The notes under the pieces are model-generated. The model did no database searches and had not been told where the DNA came from. It worked only from the letters and a program-made list of their open reading frames with translations. From positions 434,001-498,000 of the forward strand of contig NZ_JABRWQ010000002.1 of the NCBI RefSeq assembly GCF_013249065.1: 64,000 bases of DNA, written 5' to 3'. The position numbers and the translations under genes are program-made. Positions 17,501 through 26,368 of this stretch are shown here, one piece after another; position 1 is the first letter of the stretch, and each line of letters opens with the position of its first letter. Source of the DNA: Winogradskyella litoriviva (GTDB taxonomy: Bacteria; Bacteroidota; Bacteroidia; Flavobacteriales; Flavobacteriaceae).

Positions 17501-18202
17501 ATGAAAATAGCACTACTCGGTTATGGTAGAATGGGAAAAAGCATTGAATCCATTGCCATAAATCGCGACCATAGCATTGTATTAAAAGTTTCTGATGCGG
17601 ACTCCGATTATAATTTTGCAGATGCTGATGTGGCTATAGATTTTAGTATTCCAACGGTTGCTGTTTACAATATAAAAAAAGCAATAGACGCTGGTGTTCC
17701 GGTAATATCTGGAACAACGGGTTGGTTAGAACAATATGATGACGTTGTAGCTTATTGCAAAGAAAAAAACGGATCCTTTTTATACGCCTCTAATTTTAGT
17801 TTAGGTGTAAATATATTTTTTGAAATCAATAAGAGACTAAGTGAATTAATGTCTGGATTTTCTGAATATAACATTGAAATGGAAGAAATCCATCATACTA
17901 AAAAACTAGATGCTCCAAGTGGAACTGCAATTACCCTAGCTGAACAAATCATTAAAAATTCTGATTACAAAAATTGGACTTTAGAGCAGCCTGAAGCAAA
18001 CGAAATTCTTATTAACGCTAAACGTATAGAAGACGTTCCTGGCACTCATGAAGTGACTTATTATTCTGAAATTGATTCTATTAGTATTAAGCATACTGCG
18101 CATAGCAGACAAGGTTTTGCAATGGGAGCCGTTATTGCAGCAGAATGGATTAAAGACAAAAAAGGCATCTTTACTATGAAAGATGTGTTAAACATTGGTT
18201 AA
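17501..18202 (+). CDS. dapB: 4-hydroxy-tetrahydrodipicolinate reductase
   Basis: This 233-residue cytosolic enzyme performs the second committed step of the diaminopimelate/lysine pathway, reducing hydroxytetrahydrodipicolinate with NAD(P)H. The N-terminal nucleotide-binding motif is GYGRMGKS (7-14). The SGTTGW segment follows, and the diagnostic catalytic block is EEIHHTKKLDAPSGTA, with its two histidines and the lysine. The C-terminus carries HTAHSRQGFAMGAVIAAEWI. It is somewhat shorter than the E. coli enzyme (about 270), as is usual in Bacteroidota. It lies 1 nt after the DUF5683 gene. Confidence 0.96.
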   Translation: MKIALLGYGRMGKSIESIAINRDHSIVLKVSDADSDYNFADADVAIDFSIPTVAVYNIKKAIDAGVPVISGTTGWLEQYDDVVAYCKEKNGSFLYASNFSLGVNIFFEINKRLSELMSGFSEYNIEMEEIHHTKKLDAPSGTAITLAEQIIKNSDYKNWTLEQPEANEILINAKRIEDVPGTHEVTYYSEIDSISIKHTAHSRQGFAMGAVIAAEWIKDKKGIFTMKDVLNIG

Positions 18203-18263
18203 TTTGCCAAAGTTTTGAAACAAATTGAAATAATTTTCAACCTACTAGATTAAATACTACATT

Positions 18264-19868
18264 ATGAGCTGGACACAGTGGTTTATCTTTTTACTCATTA
18301 TACAAATTATTCATGGTTTAGGCACATGGAAATTATACGTTAAAGCTGGAAGAAAAGCTTGGGAAGCATTTGTACCAATTTACAATGCTGTTATTTTAAT
18401 GAAAATAATATCGCGTCCTTGGTGGTGGATTATTTTAATGTTTTTACCAATTGTTAATCTTATAATGATTCCTGCAGTTTGGGTAGAAACTGCTAGAGCC
18501 TACGGAAAAGATAGTAAACTAGATGCCCTTTTGTGTATAGTAACATTAGGTTTTTATTTGTTTTATCTCAACTATATTGCAGATGTTAGTTATATTGAAG
18601 ACAGAAAATTATCACCAAAAACAACAGCAGGAGAATGGATAACTTCAATTCTTTTTGCCATTGTAGCTGCAACTATTGTACATACTTATTTCTTTCAACC
18701 ATTTGTAATACCATCATCATCATTAGAGAAATCGTTATTGGTTGGTGATTTTTTAATTGTAAGTAAATTACATTATGGACCAAGAGTACCAATGACAACG
18801 GTTGCTGCACCTATGGTACATGATACAATTCCTAAATTAAACACAAAATCTTATTTATTTGATGATAATTTTGAAGAGCGTAGCACCTCTTGGAAAAATA
18901 AATTCCAACTCCCTTATTTAAGATTACCTGGTTTTGAAAGTGTAGAGCGTAATGATATTGTGGTTTTTAATCAACCAGCCGATACTTTATTGGATATGAA
19001 TGTTTTTAATCCCGATCGTAATTACTATAAACCTATAGACAAAAAAACGAACTTAGTAAAGCGTTGTGTTGGTATTGCTGGCGATACTTTAGAGATTAGA
19101 AATGGTTATGTCTTTATTAATGGGAAGCAGAATAAATTACCACCCAGAGCACATATTCAGTTTTCATATGAAGTTACATTTAAGCGACAATTACAACCAG
19201 CAAGAATCTATGATATATTAAAAAAATATGATATTACTGATGGCTTAGGTTATGGTTCTGTAGAGGGTTCTTATAGAATTCCGGCTGCAACAAAAGAAGC
19301 AATTGCTAAACTAAAATCACACCCAGAAGTGGCAAGCATTACAGCATTAAAAACAGAAAAAGGTGTAGATGCTGGTATTTTTCCAAGAGACCCAAATTAC
19401 AAATGGAATACCGATAATTTTGGACCTATGTGGATTCCTAAAGCGGGAGCTACTGTGCAACTGAATACCGAAAATATTTCAATTTACAAACGTGCCATTT
19501 CAGAGTATGAAGGCCATAAAGTAGTTACAAGAGGAAACCAAATTTTAATTGATGACCAACCAGCAACCTCATACACTTTTAATCAAGATTATTATTGGAT
19601 GATGGGTGACAATAGACACAACTCTATTGATAGTAGATATTGGGGATTTGTACCTTACGACCATATTTTTGGTAAACCTGTTTTTATTTGGATGAGTATT
19701 GATGGTATTCTTGGTGGATCTAATGACGTAAAAATTCGTTGGGACAGGGTTTTTACTACAGTTAGCGGAAGCGGTGAACGCACCTCTTATATTATTCCTT
19801 TTATTATTCTTATTTTAGGTCTTGTATTTTTTAATAAATGGCGTAAGAAAAAGAAAGCTAAGTCGTAA
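18264..19868 (+). CDS. lepB: Signal peptidase I, long Bacteroidota form
   Basis: This 534-residue membrane protease removes signal peptides from exported proteins. Four hydrophobic segments occupy the first 145 residues; the last leads straight into the catalytic serine region IPSSSLEKSLLVGDF (S153 by alignment with IPSGSM). The general-base lysine is K266 in VKRCVGIAGDTLEIRNG, and the family box MGDNRHNSIDSRYWGFVP follows. It is much longer than E. coli LepB (324) because of extra N-terminal helices and an insertion of more than 100 residues between the lysine and GDNR boxes. A final membrane helix (SYIIPFIILILGLVFF) precedes a basic tail. The residue after the serine is Leu where Met is usual. 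Confidence 0.94.
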   Translation: MSWTQWFIFLLIIQIIHGLGTWKLYVKAGRKAWEAFVPIYNAVILMKIISRPWWWIILMFLPIVNLIMIPAVWVETARAYGKDSKLDALLCIVTLGFYLFYLNYIADVSYIEDRKLSPKTTAGEWITSILFAIVAATIVHTYFFQPFVIPSSSLEKSLLVGDFLIVSKLHYGPRVPMTTVAAPMVHDTIPKLNTKSYLFDDNFEERSTSWKNKFQLPYLRLPGFESVERNDIVVFNQPADTLLDMNVFNPDRNYYKPIDKKTNLVKRCVGIAGDTLEIRNGYVFINGKQNKLPPRAHIQFSYEVTFKRQLQPARIYDILKKYDITDGLGYGSVEGSYRIPAATKEAIAKLKSHPEVASITALKTEKGVDAGIFPRDPNYKWNTDNFGPMWIPKAGATVQLNTENISIYKRAISEYEGHKVVTRGNQILIDDQPATSYTFNQDYYWMMGDNRHNSIDSRYWGFVPYDHIFGKPVFIWMSIDGILGGSNDVKIRWDRVFTTVSGSGERTSYIIPFIILILGLVFFNKWRKKKKAKS

Positions 19869-19891
19869 TTAGGCTTTATAATAAAGTCATA

Positions 19892-20512
19892 ATGAAAGCC
19901 ATAATTCATCCAACATATTTTCCAAATATTGCACATTTTTGGGCTATTGTTAATGCAGATTCAATTCATTTTGAAGTTTGTGATAATTACCAAAAGCAAT
20001 CCTTTAGAAATAGAACAGAAATCTATGGTGCCAACGGTAAACTTGCATTAACTGTACCTGTAACCTATTCTCAAAAAAATAGGCAATTAAGTAAGGATGT
20101 AAAGATTGCTAATGAAGCTCAGTGGCAAGTTCAGCATTTAAAATCATTGCAGTCAGCTTATAGCATGTCGCCTTTTTTTGAATTTTATATCGATGATTTA
20201 ATGCCACTTTTTGAGTTACAGTTTGATTTTATTCTTGATTTTAATTTAAAATGTTTTGAATTTCTAAATAATACGCTTCAATTAGACATAAAACCAATAC
20301 ATACTTCAAATTTTGAAAAACAGCCCACAGGAAAAGTAGATTTAAGGGACTTAACAAATCGTAATTTTAAAGTTGACTCATTTCAAACGTATACTCAAGT
20401 ATTTACCGAAAAACATGGCTTTATCTCTAATCTTAGTATATTAGACCTTATATTTAATGAAGGTCCTAATACAGAGTTATATCTAAAACAACAAAAAGCT
20501 TCATTCGTTTAA
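19892..20512 (+). CDS. WbqC-family protein
   Basis: This 206-residue cytosolic protein belongs to the WbqC family, whose members occur in O-antigen clusters and, in Flavobacteriaceae, next to lepB. Visible family features are the N-terminal IHPTYFPNIAHFWAIVNAD (compare QPxYFP), FEVCDNYQKQSFRNRTEIYGANG, LTVPV and the conserved WQVQHLKSLQSAYSMSPFFEFY. No catalytic mechanism is established for this family; an acyl or glycosyl modification role has been suggested only by gene context. It follows lepB after 23 nt and precedes the DUF6122 gene after 6 nt. Confidence 0.85.
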   Translation: MKAIIHPTYFPNIAHFWAIVNADSIHFEVCDNYQKQSFRNRTEIYGANGKLALTVPVTYSQKNRQLSKDVKIANEAQWQVQHLKSLQSAYSMSPFFEFYIDDLMPLFELQFDFILDFNLKCFEFLNNTLQLDIKPIHTSNFEKQPTGKVDLRDLTNRNFKVDSFQTYTQVFTEKHGFISNLSILDLIFNEGPNTELYLKQQKASFV

Positions 20513-20518
20513 TCCACT

Positions 20519-20827
20519 ATGTTTCAGCCAATAGTTCATTACGGAATACATTTTGGTGTACCTTTAATTGTTGCCTTAGTTTTTTACAAAAAAAATTGGA
20601 TTAAAGCTTACGTCATTATGATTATGGGAATGCTTATAGACTTAGATCATCTATTGGCCAATCCTATGTTTGATCCTAACCGTTGTAGTATTAATTTTCA
20701 TCCGCTTCACTCCTATTATGCCATTGTTATTTATATTCTTTTATTAATTCCGAAGAAAACAAGATTAATTGGCTTAGGATTAGTGATACATATAATTGCA
20801 GACTTAGCAGATTGTACCTTAATGTAA
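20519..20827 (+). CDS. DUF6122 small membrane protein
   Basis: This 102-residue membrane protein has about three hydrophobic segments and conserved His/Asp residues: HYGIHFGVPLIVALVF, then MGMLIDLDHLLANPMFDPNRCSINFHPLHS, and a last helix with HIIADLADC. The DLDHLLANP and HPLHS motifs recall the metal-binding pattern of YdjM/metal-dependent membrane hydrolases, but that link is only suggestive. It ends the lepB-wbqC-DUF6122 run. Its last 9 nt overlap convergently with the EEP gene on the other strand. Confidence 0.82.
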   Translation: MFQPIVHYGIHFGVPLIVALVFYKKNWIKAYVIMIMGMLIDLDHLLANPMFDPNRCSINFHPLHSYYAIVIYILLLIPKKTRLIGLGLVIHIIADLADCTLM

Positions 20828-21841
20828 TTTTAATATCGCCTTTATTGGGTAATGATCAGAAAGTTTTACATCAAAAGTTTTATATCCATTAACTGTAAAA
20901 TCTTCATCGGCTAAAATAAAATCGATTCTCATTGGGAAAAACTTAAAATCATAAGTACGTCCAAAACCACTTCCGGCTTCTTCAAAAGCATCAATTAAAT
21001 CATCACCTTTTACCTTTCTGTAGATATAAGAATAAGCTGTATTATTAAAATCACCAGTAATTATTGTTTTATAATGGCACTTTGCCTTGTGAGCTAGGAA
21101 TAATTCTACTTGGTCTTGCTGTGCCTTAAAAGTTGCTCCAACTTGCTTAAACAAATGTTCTGAGGTTTCCTCTTTCAGCTTTTCAACATCCGTTTCAATC
21201 CCTGAAGATTGCAAATGAAATGTATAAACTCTAATTGTATCTTTTTGCTTTACAATATCTGCATATATAGCATTATTATTAGTATGTGGAAACTCTAGTG
21301 AACCAGAATTTACAATTGGAAATTTAGAAAAAATAGCTTGACCTCCTTTAATCCCTTTCTTATATGTAGCATTAAAACTATAATATCCTTTTAAACTCAT
21401 ACGCTGGCCTCTAGGATATTCTTGCAGACATATAATATCAGCTTCATTATTTTCAATAAATTCTATTATACTGTTTTTATCAATATTTTTAGGAAGCCAT
21501 TCAAACTTATTAAATACTCTAACGTTAAAAGACATTACTGAAAAATTGGAGTCTTCCACAACAACTTCAGAAGCTGAGAACTTATACATTAAACTGATAT
21601 AATTCCATCCTAAAAGTAAAACTACAAGAGATAAAATAAACTGTTTTTTTAAACGTAATAACCAAAAAACAAAGAAAATTATATTTGAAATAATAAGTAA
21701 AGGCACACCTAAACTTAAAACAGATAACGTTGCAAAACTTTTTGGTGGAATGTAAGGTAAAACATAAGAAATAAGCAATAAAAATGCAATCAACGAATTG
21801 ATTACAAATAGAATTTTACTGCCAAATTTTAATTTTTTCAC
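20819..21841 (-). CDS. Membrane-anchored endonuclease/exonuclease/phosphatase family protein
   Basis: This 340-residue protein has three N-terminal hydrophobic segments (about 8-95), then an EEP (DNase I-like) domain. The domain shows VMSFNVRVFNKF, the metal-binding glutamate in CLQEYPRG, TFHLQSSG, the catalytic ITGDFNNTAYSYIYR and the terminal LSDHYPIKAIL with the catalytic histidine. The active site is thus complete. The domain would face the periplasm or outside, where a phosphodiesterase, nuclease or phospholipase-like activity is possible; the substrate is unknown. The start is GTG (21841), with no ATG nearby. It ends the minus-strand group that includes mutL and the two rhomboids. Confidence 0.88.
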   Translation of the reverse strand: MKKLKFGSKILFVINSLIAFLLLISYVLPYIPPKSFATLSVLSLGVPLLIISNIIFFVFWLLRLKKQFILSLVVLLLGWNYISLMYKFSASEVVVEDSNFSVMSFNVRVFNKFEWLPKNIDKNSIIEFIENNEADIICLQEYPRGQRMSLKGYYSFNATYKKGIKGGQAIFSKFPIVNSGSLEFPHTNNNAIYADIVKQKDTIRVYTFHLQSSGIETDVEKLKEETSEHLFKQVGATFKAQQDQVELFLAHKAKCHYKTIITGDFNNTAYSYIYRKVKGDDLIDAFEEAGSGFGRTYDFKFFPMRIDFILADEDFTVNGYKTFDVKLSDHYPIKAILKLH

Positions 21842-21848
21842 GTTTTAA

Positions 21849-22718
21849 TTATTTACCTGCTTTAAAAAGAAATTCTTTTTCCTCTGCAGTTAAGCTTTCA
21901 TAGCCACTTTTACTAATTTTATCGAGAATTAAATCGATTTTTTTCTGATTATTATACGTGTTAAATTCTTCTTTTGTCTTGCCTGCATAATCTTTGGTTA
22001 CTTTTTTACGATGCACAGTTTTGAGATTAGATTTTGGTCTAAATAGACTCATAAAACTATCCATTGTTCGTTCAAAACCAATACCTATATCAGTACCTTT
22101 CAATAATTTTGTAGCGTAAATATACCCTAAAAGATAACCTCCAAAATGAGCTATATAACCGCCTTGATTTATTCCTGTCATTAATCTAAATAGGTCTAAA
22201 CCAACAATTACCATAGCAATATGTTTCCACTTTACATTAAACGCATTAAACAACCTTATCTCTGTATTTGGCAGATATGCTGCCACAAATAACAAAAGTG
22301 CACTTACTCCTGCTGAAGCACCAACAAGAACACCATTTTTACCTACAATATTAAATGGCAGTAAATTAGCAACGGCCAAATAAGCTAAACCACCACAAAT
22401 AATTCCTAAGAAATAAATATTAAGAATCATTTTTTGCCTAAATAAATTAGTTGTTATTCTTGATAAATAAAACAAGAATAGCATATTAAAAGCCAAATGA
22501 AAAAATCCATTATGTAAAAACCCATAAGTAATTATTGACCATGGCTGAAACAAAAAGTCCATGATACCAGATGGTAATTCAAAATAAGTATATACATCAA
22601 TTCTCAACAGAGCTTCAAATACTAAACTAATAAGAAACACTAAAACGTTAATGGCAATGATTTTACCAAAAACATCTAGGTTCTGAAATTTATATTTTAA
22701 ATTTTGAATAGTACTCAT
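21849..22718 (-). CDS. Rhomboid-family intramembrane serine protease (second copy)
   Basis: This 289-residue polytopic membrane protein shows the rhomboid core of six helices: FLHNGFFHLAFNMLFLFYL in the second helix, the nucleophile serine in VGASAGVSALL, and the partner histidine in YIAHFGGYLLG. So the catalytic dyad is intact. A cytoplasmic C-terminal tail of about 80 charged residues follows. The ATG at 22718 is preferred over a longer frame starting at TTG (22730) that overlaps the upstream gene. It lies 2 nt after the first rhomboid gene; the two are paralogous neighbours. Substrates are not known. Confidence 0.9.
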   Translation of the reverse strand: MSTIQNLKYKFQNLDVFGKIIAINVLVFLISLVFEALLRIDVYTYFELPSGIMDFLFQPWSIITYGFLHNGFFHLAFNMLFLFYLSRITTNLFRQKMILNIYFLGIICGGLAYLAVANLLPFNIVGKNGVLVGASAGVSALLLFVAAYLPNTEIRLFNAFNVKWKHIAMVIVGLDLFRLMTGINQGGYIAHFGGYLLGYIYATKLLKGTDIGIGFERTMDSFMSLFRPKSNLKTVHRKKVTKDYAGKTKEEFNTYNNQKKIDLILDKISKSGYESLTAEEKEFLFKAGK

Positions 22719-22720
22719 AA

Positions 22721-23542
22721 TTAATTCCAACGGTATTTATTCTTTTCATTTTTTTTCCAATACCACATAATAATAAAACCTAAAACTGCACCACCAACAT
22801 GAGCCATATATGCTGTATTACTTGGACTAAAGAAAGATTGACCTGTAAATGCCGAAATAATATCTAGAATTATAAGTCCTGGAATAAAGTATTTGGCTTT
22901 AACAGGAATTGGTAAGAAAATCATCATAAGTTTTGCGTCTGGATTCATCATTGCAAAAGCAGCCATAATTCCCATAATACAACCAGATGCTCCAACCATT
23001 GCGCTTAAATTTAGAACGTTCAAATTAAAAAGTGCACTAAACTGATCACCAGAAATAGAAGTAGTAAACTTTGCTTCATTTAAAAGTGGAATCATTTTTT
23101 CTTGCAAAATTTCGCCCTTAATATATTGTCCTTCTGTTGCATCTATATTCATTATTTTGCGCAACAAATCACTATTCAGGTTTAAATCTGCAATACTTTG
23201 CATTGCAGAAAAATAATCATAATAATAGTAACCCAACTGAAACAATAACGCACCTAAACCTGCCGAAAAATAGATAAATAAAAATTTTTTAGTTCCTAAT
23301 CTTTGCTCTACAGGAGTGCCAAACATCCACAACGCAAACATATTAAAAAGTAAATGCGCAGGACTACCATGCATAAACATATGTGTTACAATTTGCCATG
23401 GTTTAAATAAATCATTGGTTGGAAAATACATGGTGAATAATTCATTAAACAATTGTCCTCCACCCAATGTTATAGTTCCAATGAACATTACAACATTAAT
23501 TATAATTAAATGCTTAACAGCATCTGTAATAGTAAATCTCAT
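22721..23542 (-). CDS. Rhomboid-family intramembrane serine protease with insertion
   Basis: This 273-residue rhomboid protease has the MFMHGSPAHLLFNMFALWMFG helix, catalytic serine in MVGASGCIMGI and catalytic histidine in YMAHVGGAVLGF. Between about residues 105 and 170 it carries an unusual polar insertion (rich in Asp, Asn, Leu and Lys) placed before the serine helix, which makes it differ from the downstream paralog. Six membrane segments are expected, with a basic C-terminus (KKNEKNKYRWN). It starts 3 nt after mutL ends, in the same transcription direction. Confidence 0.9.
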   Translation of the reverse strand: MRFTITDAVKHLIIINVVMFIGTITLGGGQLFNELFTMYFPTNDLFKPWQIVTHMFMHGSPAHLLFNMFALWMFGTPVEQRLGTKKFLFIYFSAGLGALLFQLGYYYYDYFSAMQSIADLNLNSDLLRKIMNIDATEGQYIKGEILQEKMIPLLNEAKFTTSISGDQFSALFNLNVLNLSAMVGASGCIMGIMAAFAMMNPDAKLMMIFLPIPVKAKYFIPGLIILDIISAFTGQSFFSPSNTAYMAHVGGAVLGFIIMWYWKKNEKNKYRWN

Positions 23543-23545
23543 ATT

Positions 23546-25414
23546 CTACATAAATTTTTTCTCAATATCATCAACAGCCATAGTAATAAACGTTGGTCTA
23601 TTGGTTGGCGATACGTTAGGTTCCTTACAGGCAAACAAGCTATTTACCATATGTTCTTGCTCTGTACTATTTAAAGATTGACCATTTTTAATGGCTAAAC
23701 TCTTTGCCATTGACTTAGCTAACAAATCTGAAGCGCTAAAGTTAGAATCTGGCACATCATTTTCTACATCACTAATTAATTGCTCTAAAATAATAGACAC
23801 TTCACTTTCTGGCACACCTACAGGCACTCCTGTAATTGTAATTTCTTTAGTATCTAATTTTGAAAACACAAATCCAGTATGCTCTAAATTAGCTTTTAAG
23901 TCTTTAATTATTTTTGTTTCATTTGGTGTGTAATGCAATTGCAACGGAAACAATAATTGCTGACTTGTTGCTTCTTGGATTGTGATATGCTTTAAGAAAT
24001 TCTCATATAAAATACGTTGATGCGCTCTATTCTGATCTATAACTAACATTCCAGATTTTAAAGTACTTACAATATATTTTTGTTGCAGTTGAAACGTTGT
24101 TTTTGTCGTTTCTATTAAAGAATCACTAAAAATAGATTCCGTTTTAGCCTCACTCTCAAAAGTCACTTCACTAAAATCAGACTCTGAATTATTTCCTTTA
24201 GATTCCAATCCTACATATAAACTTTCCCAAGATGCTGCAGGTGAGGATTTAAAATCACTATTATAATTGGTTTTTTTTGAAATTCCGTTTTTAGATGAAG
24301 TATCGTCCTCAAACGGATTAAAACTGCGATCTACTTCAATTGCTGGAGTTGATGCTGATTTATTCTTATAAATATAAGGTGTATTAAAACTACTTTGCTG
24401 TTCAAAATCTAAAATTGGTGCAATATTAAATTGTCCGAGACTATGTTTTACTGCAGAACGTAAAATAGCGTAAAGGGTATGCTCATCATCAAATTTTATT
24501 TCAGTTTTTGTAGGATGAATATTAATATCAATAGACTTTGGATCAACAGTAAGATTTAAAAAATAACTTGGATGATAACTGTCTTTTAACAAGCCTTCAA
24601 AAGCAGATTTTATAGCATGATTAAGATAAGGGCTTTTTATAAAACGCTGATTAACAAAAAAATACTGTTCGGATTTTGTTTTTTTAGAAAATTCAGGTTT
24701 CCCTACAAATCCAGATATTTTTAAAACTTCTGTTTCTTCTTCTACAGGTACTAATTTTTCATTGGTTTTGGTCCCAAAAATATGTACCACACGTTGTCTG
24801 TAATTTTCTTGTGGAACATTAAACAAATCACTTCCGTTATGATAGAATACGAAGGCTATATTTGGGTGCGCTAGAGCCACACGATGAAATTCGTCTGTAA
24901 TATGACGTAATTCTACGGTATCTGATTTTAAAAAATTTCGTCTCGCCGGAATATTAAAAAACAAATGCTTTACCGAAACTGATGTACCCGTTGGTGTTAC
25001 GGAAACCTCTTGAGACTTTACTTCGCTTCCTTCAATAACAATTACAGTACCTAAATCATCTTGCTCTTGTTTTGTTTTTAACTCTACATGAGCAATTGCA
25101 GCAATACTCGCTAAAGCTTCACCTCTAAACCCCTTAGTATTAAGTTGAAATAAATCTTCAGCAGCCTTTATTTTAGAAGTGGCATGACGCTCAAAACTTA
25201 AGCGCGCATCTGTAACACTCATACCTTTACCATTGTCAATAACTTGTACTAGTGTTTTTCCTGCATCTTTAACAATTAATTTTATTTCGGTAGCATTAGC
25301 ATCTATAGCATTTTCTAATAGTTCTTTAACTACAGAAGCTGGACGCTGAACGACCTCACCTGCTGCAATCTGATTGGCAACATGATCGGGTAAAAGTTGA
25401 ATAATATCTGACAT
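23546..25414 (-). CDS. mutL: DNA mismatch repair protein MutL
   Basis: This 622-residue GHKL ATPase couples MutS mismatch recognition to downstream repair. The N-terminal domain is standard: LPDHVANQIAAGEVVQRPAS, the Mg-binding ELLENAIDAN, IDNGKGM, RHATSKI, TKGFRGEALASIA, then the FFNIPARRNFL and HPTKTEIKF blocks of the transducer domain. A disordered linker (about 340-440) leads to the C-terminal dimerisation domain. There the endonuclease motif DQHA(X)2E(X)4E is degenerate (DQNRAHQRILYE, 460-471), and the distal zinc-site motifs are also not kept, so nuclease activity is doubtful. It shares one base with the upstream small membrane protein gene. Confidence 0.96.
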   Translation of the reverse strand: MSDIIQLLPDHVANQIAAGEVVQRPASVVKELLENAIDANATEIKLIVKDAGKTLVQVIDNGKGMSVTDARLSFERHATSKIKAAEDLFQLNTKGFRGEALASIAAIAHVELKTKQEQDDLGTVIVIEGSEVKSQEVSVTPTGTSVSVKHLFFNIPARRNFLKSDTVELRHITDEFHRVALAHPNIAFVFYHNGSDLFNVPQENYRQRVVHIFGTKTNEKLVPVEEETEVLKISGFVGKPEFSKKTKSEQYFFVNQRFIKSPYLNHAIKSAFEGLLKDSYHPSYFLNLTVDPKSIDINIHPTKTEIKFDDEHTLYAILRSAVKHSLGQFNIAPILDFEQQSSFNTPYIYKNKSASTPAIEVDRSFNPFEDDTSSKNGISKKTNYNSDFKSSPAASWESLYVGLESKGNNSESDFSEVTFESEAKTESIFSDSLIETTKTTFQLQQKYIVSTLKSGMLVIDQNRAHQRILYENFLKHITIQEATSQQLLFPLQLHYTPNETKIIKDLKANLEHTGFVFSKLDTKEITITGVPVGVPESEVSIILEQLISDVENDVPDSNFSASDLLAKSMAKSLAIKNGQSLNSTEQEHMVNSLFACKEPNVSPTNRPTFITMAVDDIEKKFM

Positions 25415-25704
25415 TAAAAAATTACTGAAAGATCTAAATAATTCAAAGTAACATAGGCAGCCAATAGAAGAAAAACAAAGATTATTAGTAATCGAATCCT
25501 AGTATTTTTATCACTTTGAATTTTACTATTTTGATTCCACTCACTCCTAAAATTTGTTCTTGTAGACCTTTTAGTGGGATTATCATCCTCTATCAATCCA
25601 TGCTTTTTTTTCAAATTATCTAGACGTTCTTTTCTTTCGTCATAATAACGTGGTGTATAATTATATCTTTTATTCTTATTTTGTTTGAAAAATGTTGAAA
25701 ACAT
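25414..25704 (-). CDS. Small C-tail-anchored membrane protein upstream of mutL
   Basis: This 96-residue protein has a very basic, hydrophilic N-terminal part (KRYNYTPRYYDERKERLDNL, then KKKHGLIEDD) and one C-terminal membrane helix (about 70-90, LLIIFVFLLLAAYVTLNYL). Similar proteins in this position are sometimes labelled riboflavin synthase subunit beta, apparently because ribH is next door; nothing in the sequence resembles lumazine synthase. It is a conserved flavobacterial hypothetical protein, TAATG-coupled to mutL. Function unknown. Confidence 0.75.
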   Translation of the reverse strand: MFSTFFKQNKNKRYNYTPRYYDERKERLDNLKKKHGLIEDDNPTKRSTRTNFRSEWNQNSKIQSDKNTRIRLLIIFVFLLLAAYVTLNYLDLSVIF

Positions 25705-25855
25705 GAGAATGAGATTTTATCAAAGTTACTTAAAATACAAGGAACAAATACCTAAGGATTCCTTAAAATTATCAACAAAAAGAATGCCAGTTCTAGATTT
25801 TTAGAGAGAATTTGAAATAAAAAATAAGGAATACAAGTCAAATATTAAATAGACA

Positions 25856-26365
25856 CTAACTCTTAGTACTTCTTCTAAGCTCTGCCATTTTTATTGCAGC
25901 TATTGCTGCTTCTGTACCTTTATTACCATGCTTTCCGCCAGAACGGTCAATGGATTGTTGCATATTATTATCTGTTAGTACACAGAAAATAACAGGAATA
26001 TCACCTTTAAGGTTTAAATCTTTTATTCCTTGTGTGACACCTTCACAAACAAAATCAAAATGTTTAGTTTCACCTTGTATAACACAACCTATTACAATAA
26101 TGGCATCTAACATATCTGAATCTGCATAGATACTTTTACTCATTCTTGCAGCACCATAAGTTAACTCAAAAGTACCAGGTACGTTCCAACGCACAATGTT
26201 TTCCTTTATTGCACCACAATCTATTAGCGCATCAAAAGCACCTTGCCATAGGCCTTCTGTGATTTTTTCATTCCATTCTGAAACAACAATCCCAAACCGA
26301 AAATCTTTCGCGTTTGGGATTGTAGCTTTATCGTAATTAGATAAATTTTGATTTGCAGTTGCCAT
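25856..26365 (-). CDS. ribH: 6,7-dimethyl-8-ribityllumazine synthase
   Basis: This 169-residue cytosolic enzyme of riboflavin synthesis condenses the ribityl-pyrimidinedione with dihydroxybutanone phosphate. Visible blocks are FGIVVSEWNEKITEGL, VPGTFELTYGA (substrate binding), VIGCVIQGETKHFDFV with the catalytic histidine, PVIFCVLTDNNMQQSIDRSG and the C-terminal GNKGTEAAIAAIKMAEL. Length and motifs are typical of the icosahedral or pentameric forms. The gene follows the TPR protein after 3 nt; no FMN riboswitch is seen in front. Confidence 0.95.
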   Translation of the reverse strand: MATANQNLSNYDKATIPNAKDFRFGIVVSEWNEKITEGLWQGAFDALIDCGAIKENIVRWNVPGTFELTYGAARMSKSIYADSDMLDAIIVIGCVIQGETKHFDFVCEGVTQGIKDLNLKGDIPVIFCVLTDNNMQQSIDRSGGKHGNKGTEAAIAAIKMAELRRSTKS

Positions 26366-26368
26366 ATA

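Noticed and set aside
25414..25704. Label riboflavin synthase subunit beta for the 96-residue protein
   Set aside because: It has no lumazine synthase motif; the true ribH is the adjacent gene at 25856-26365.
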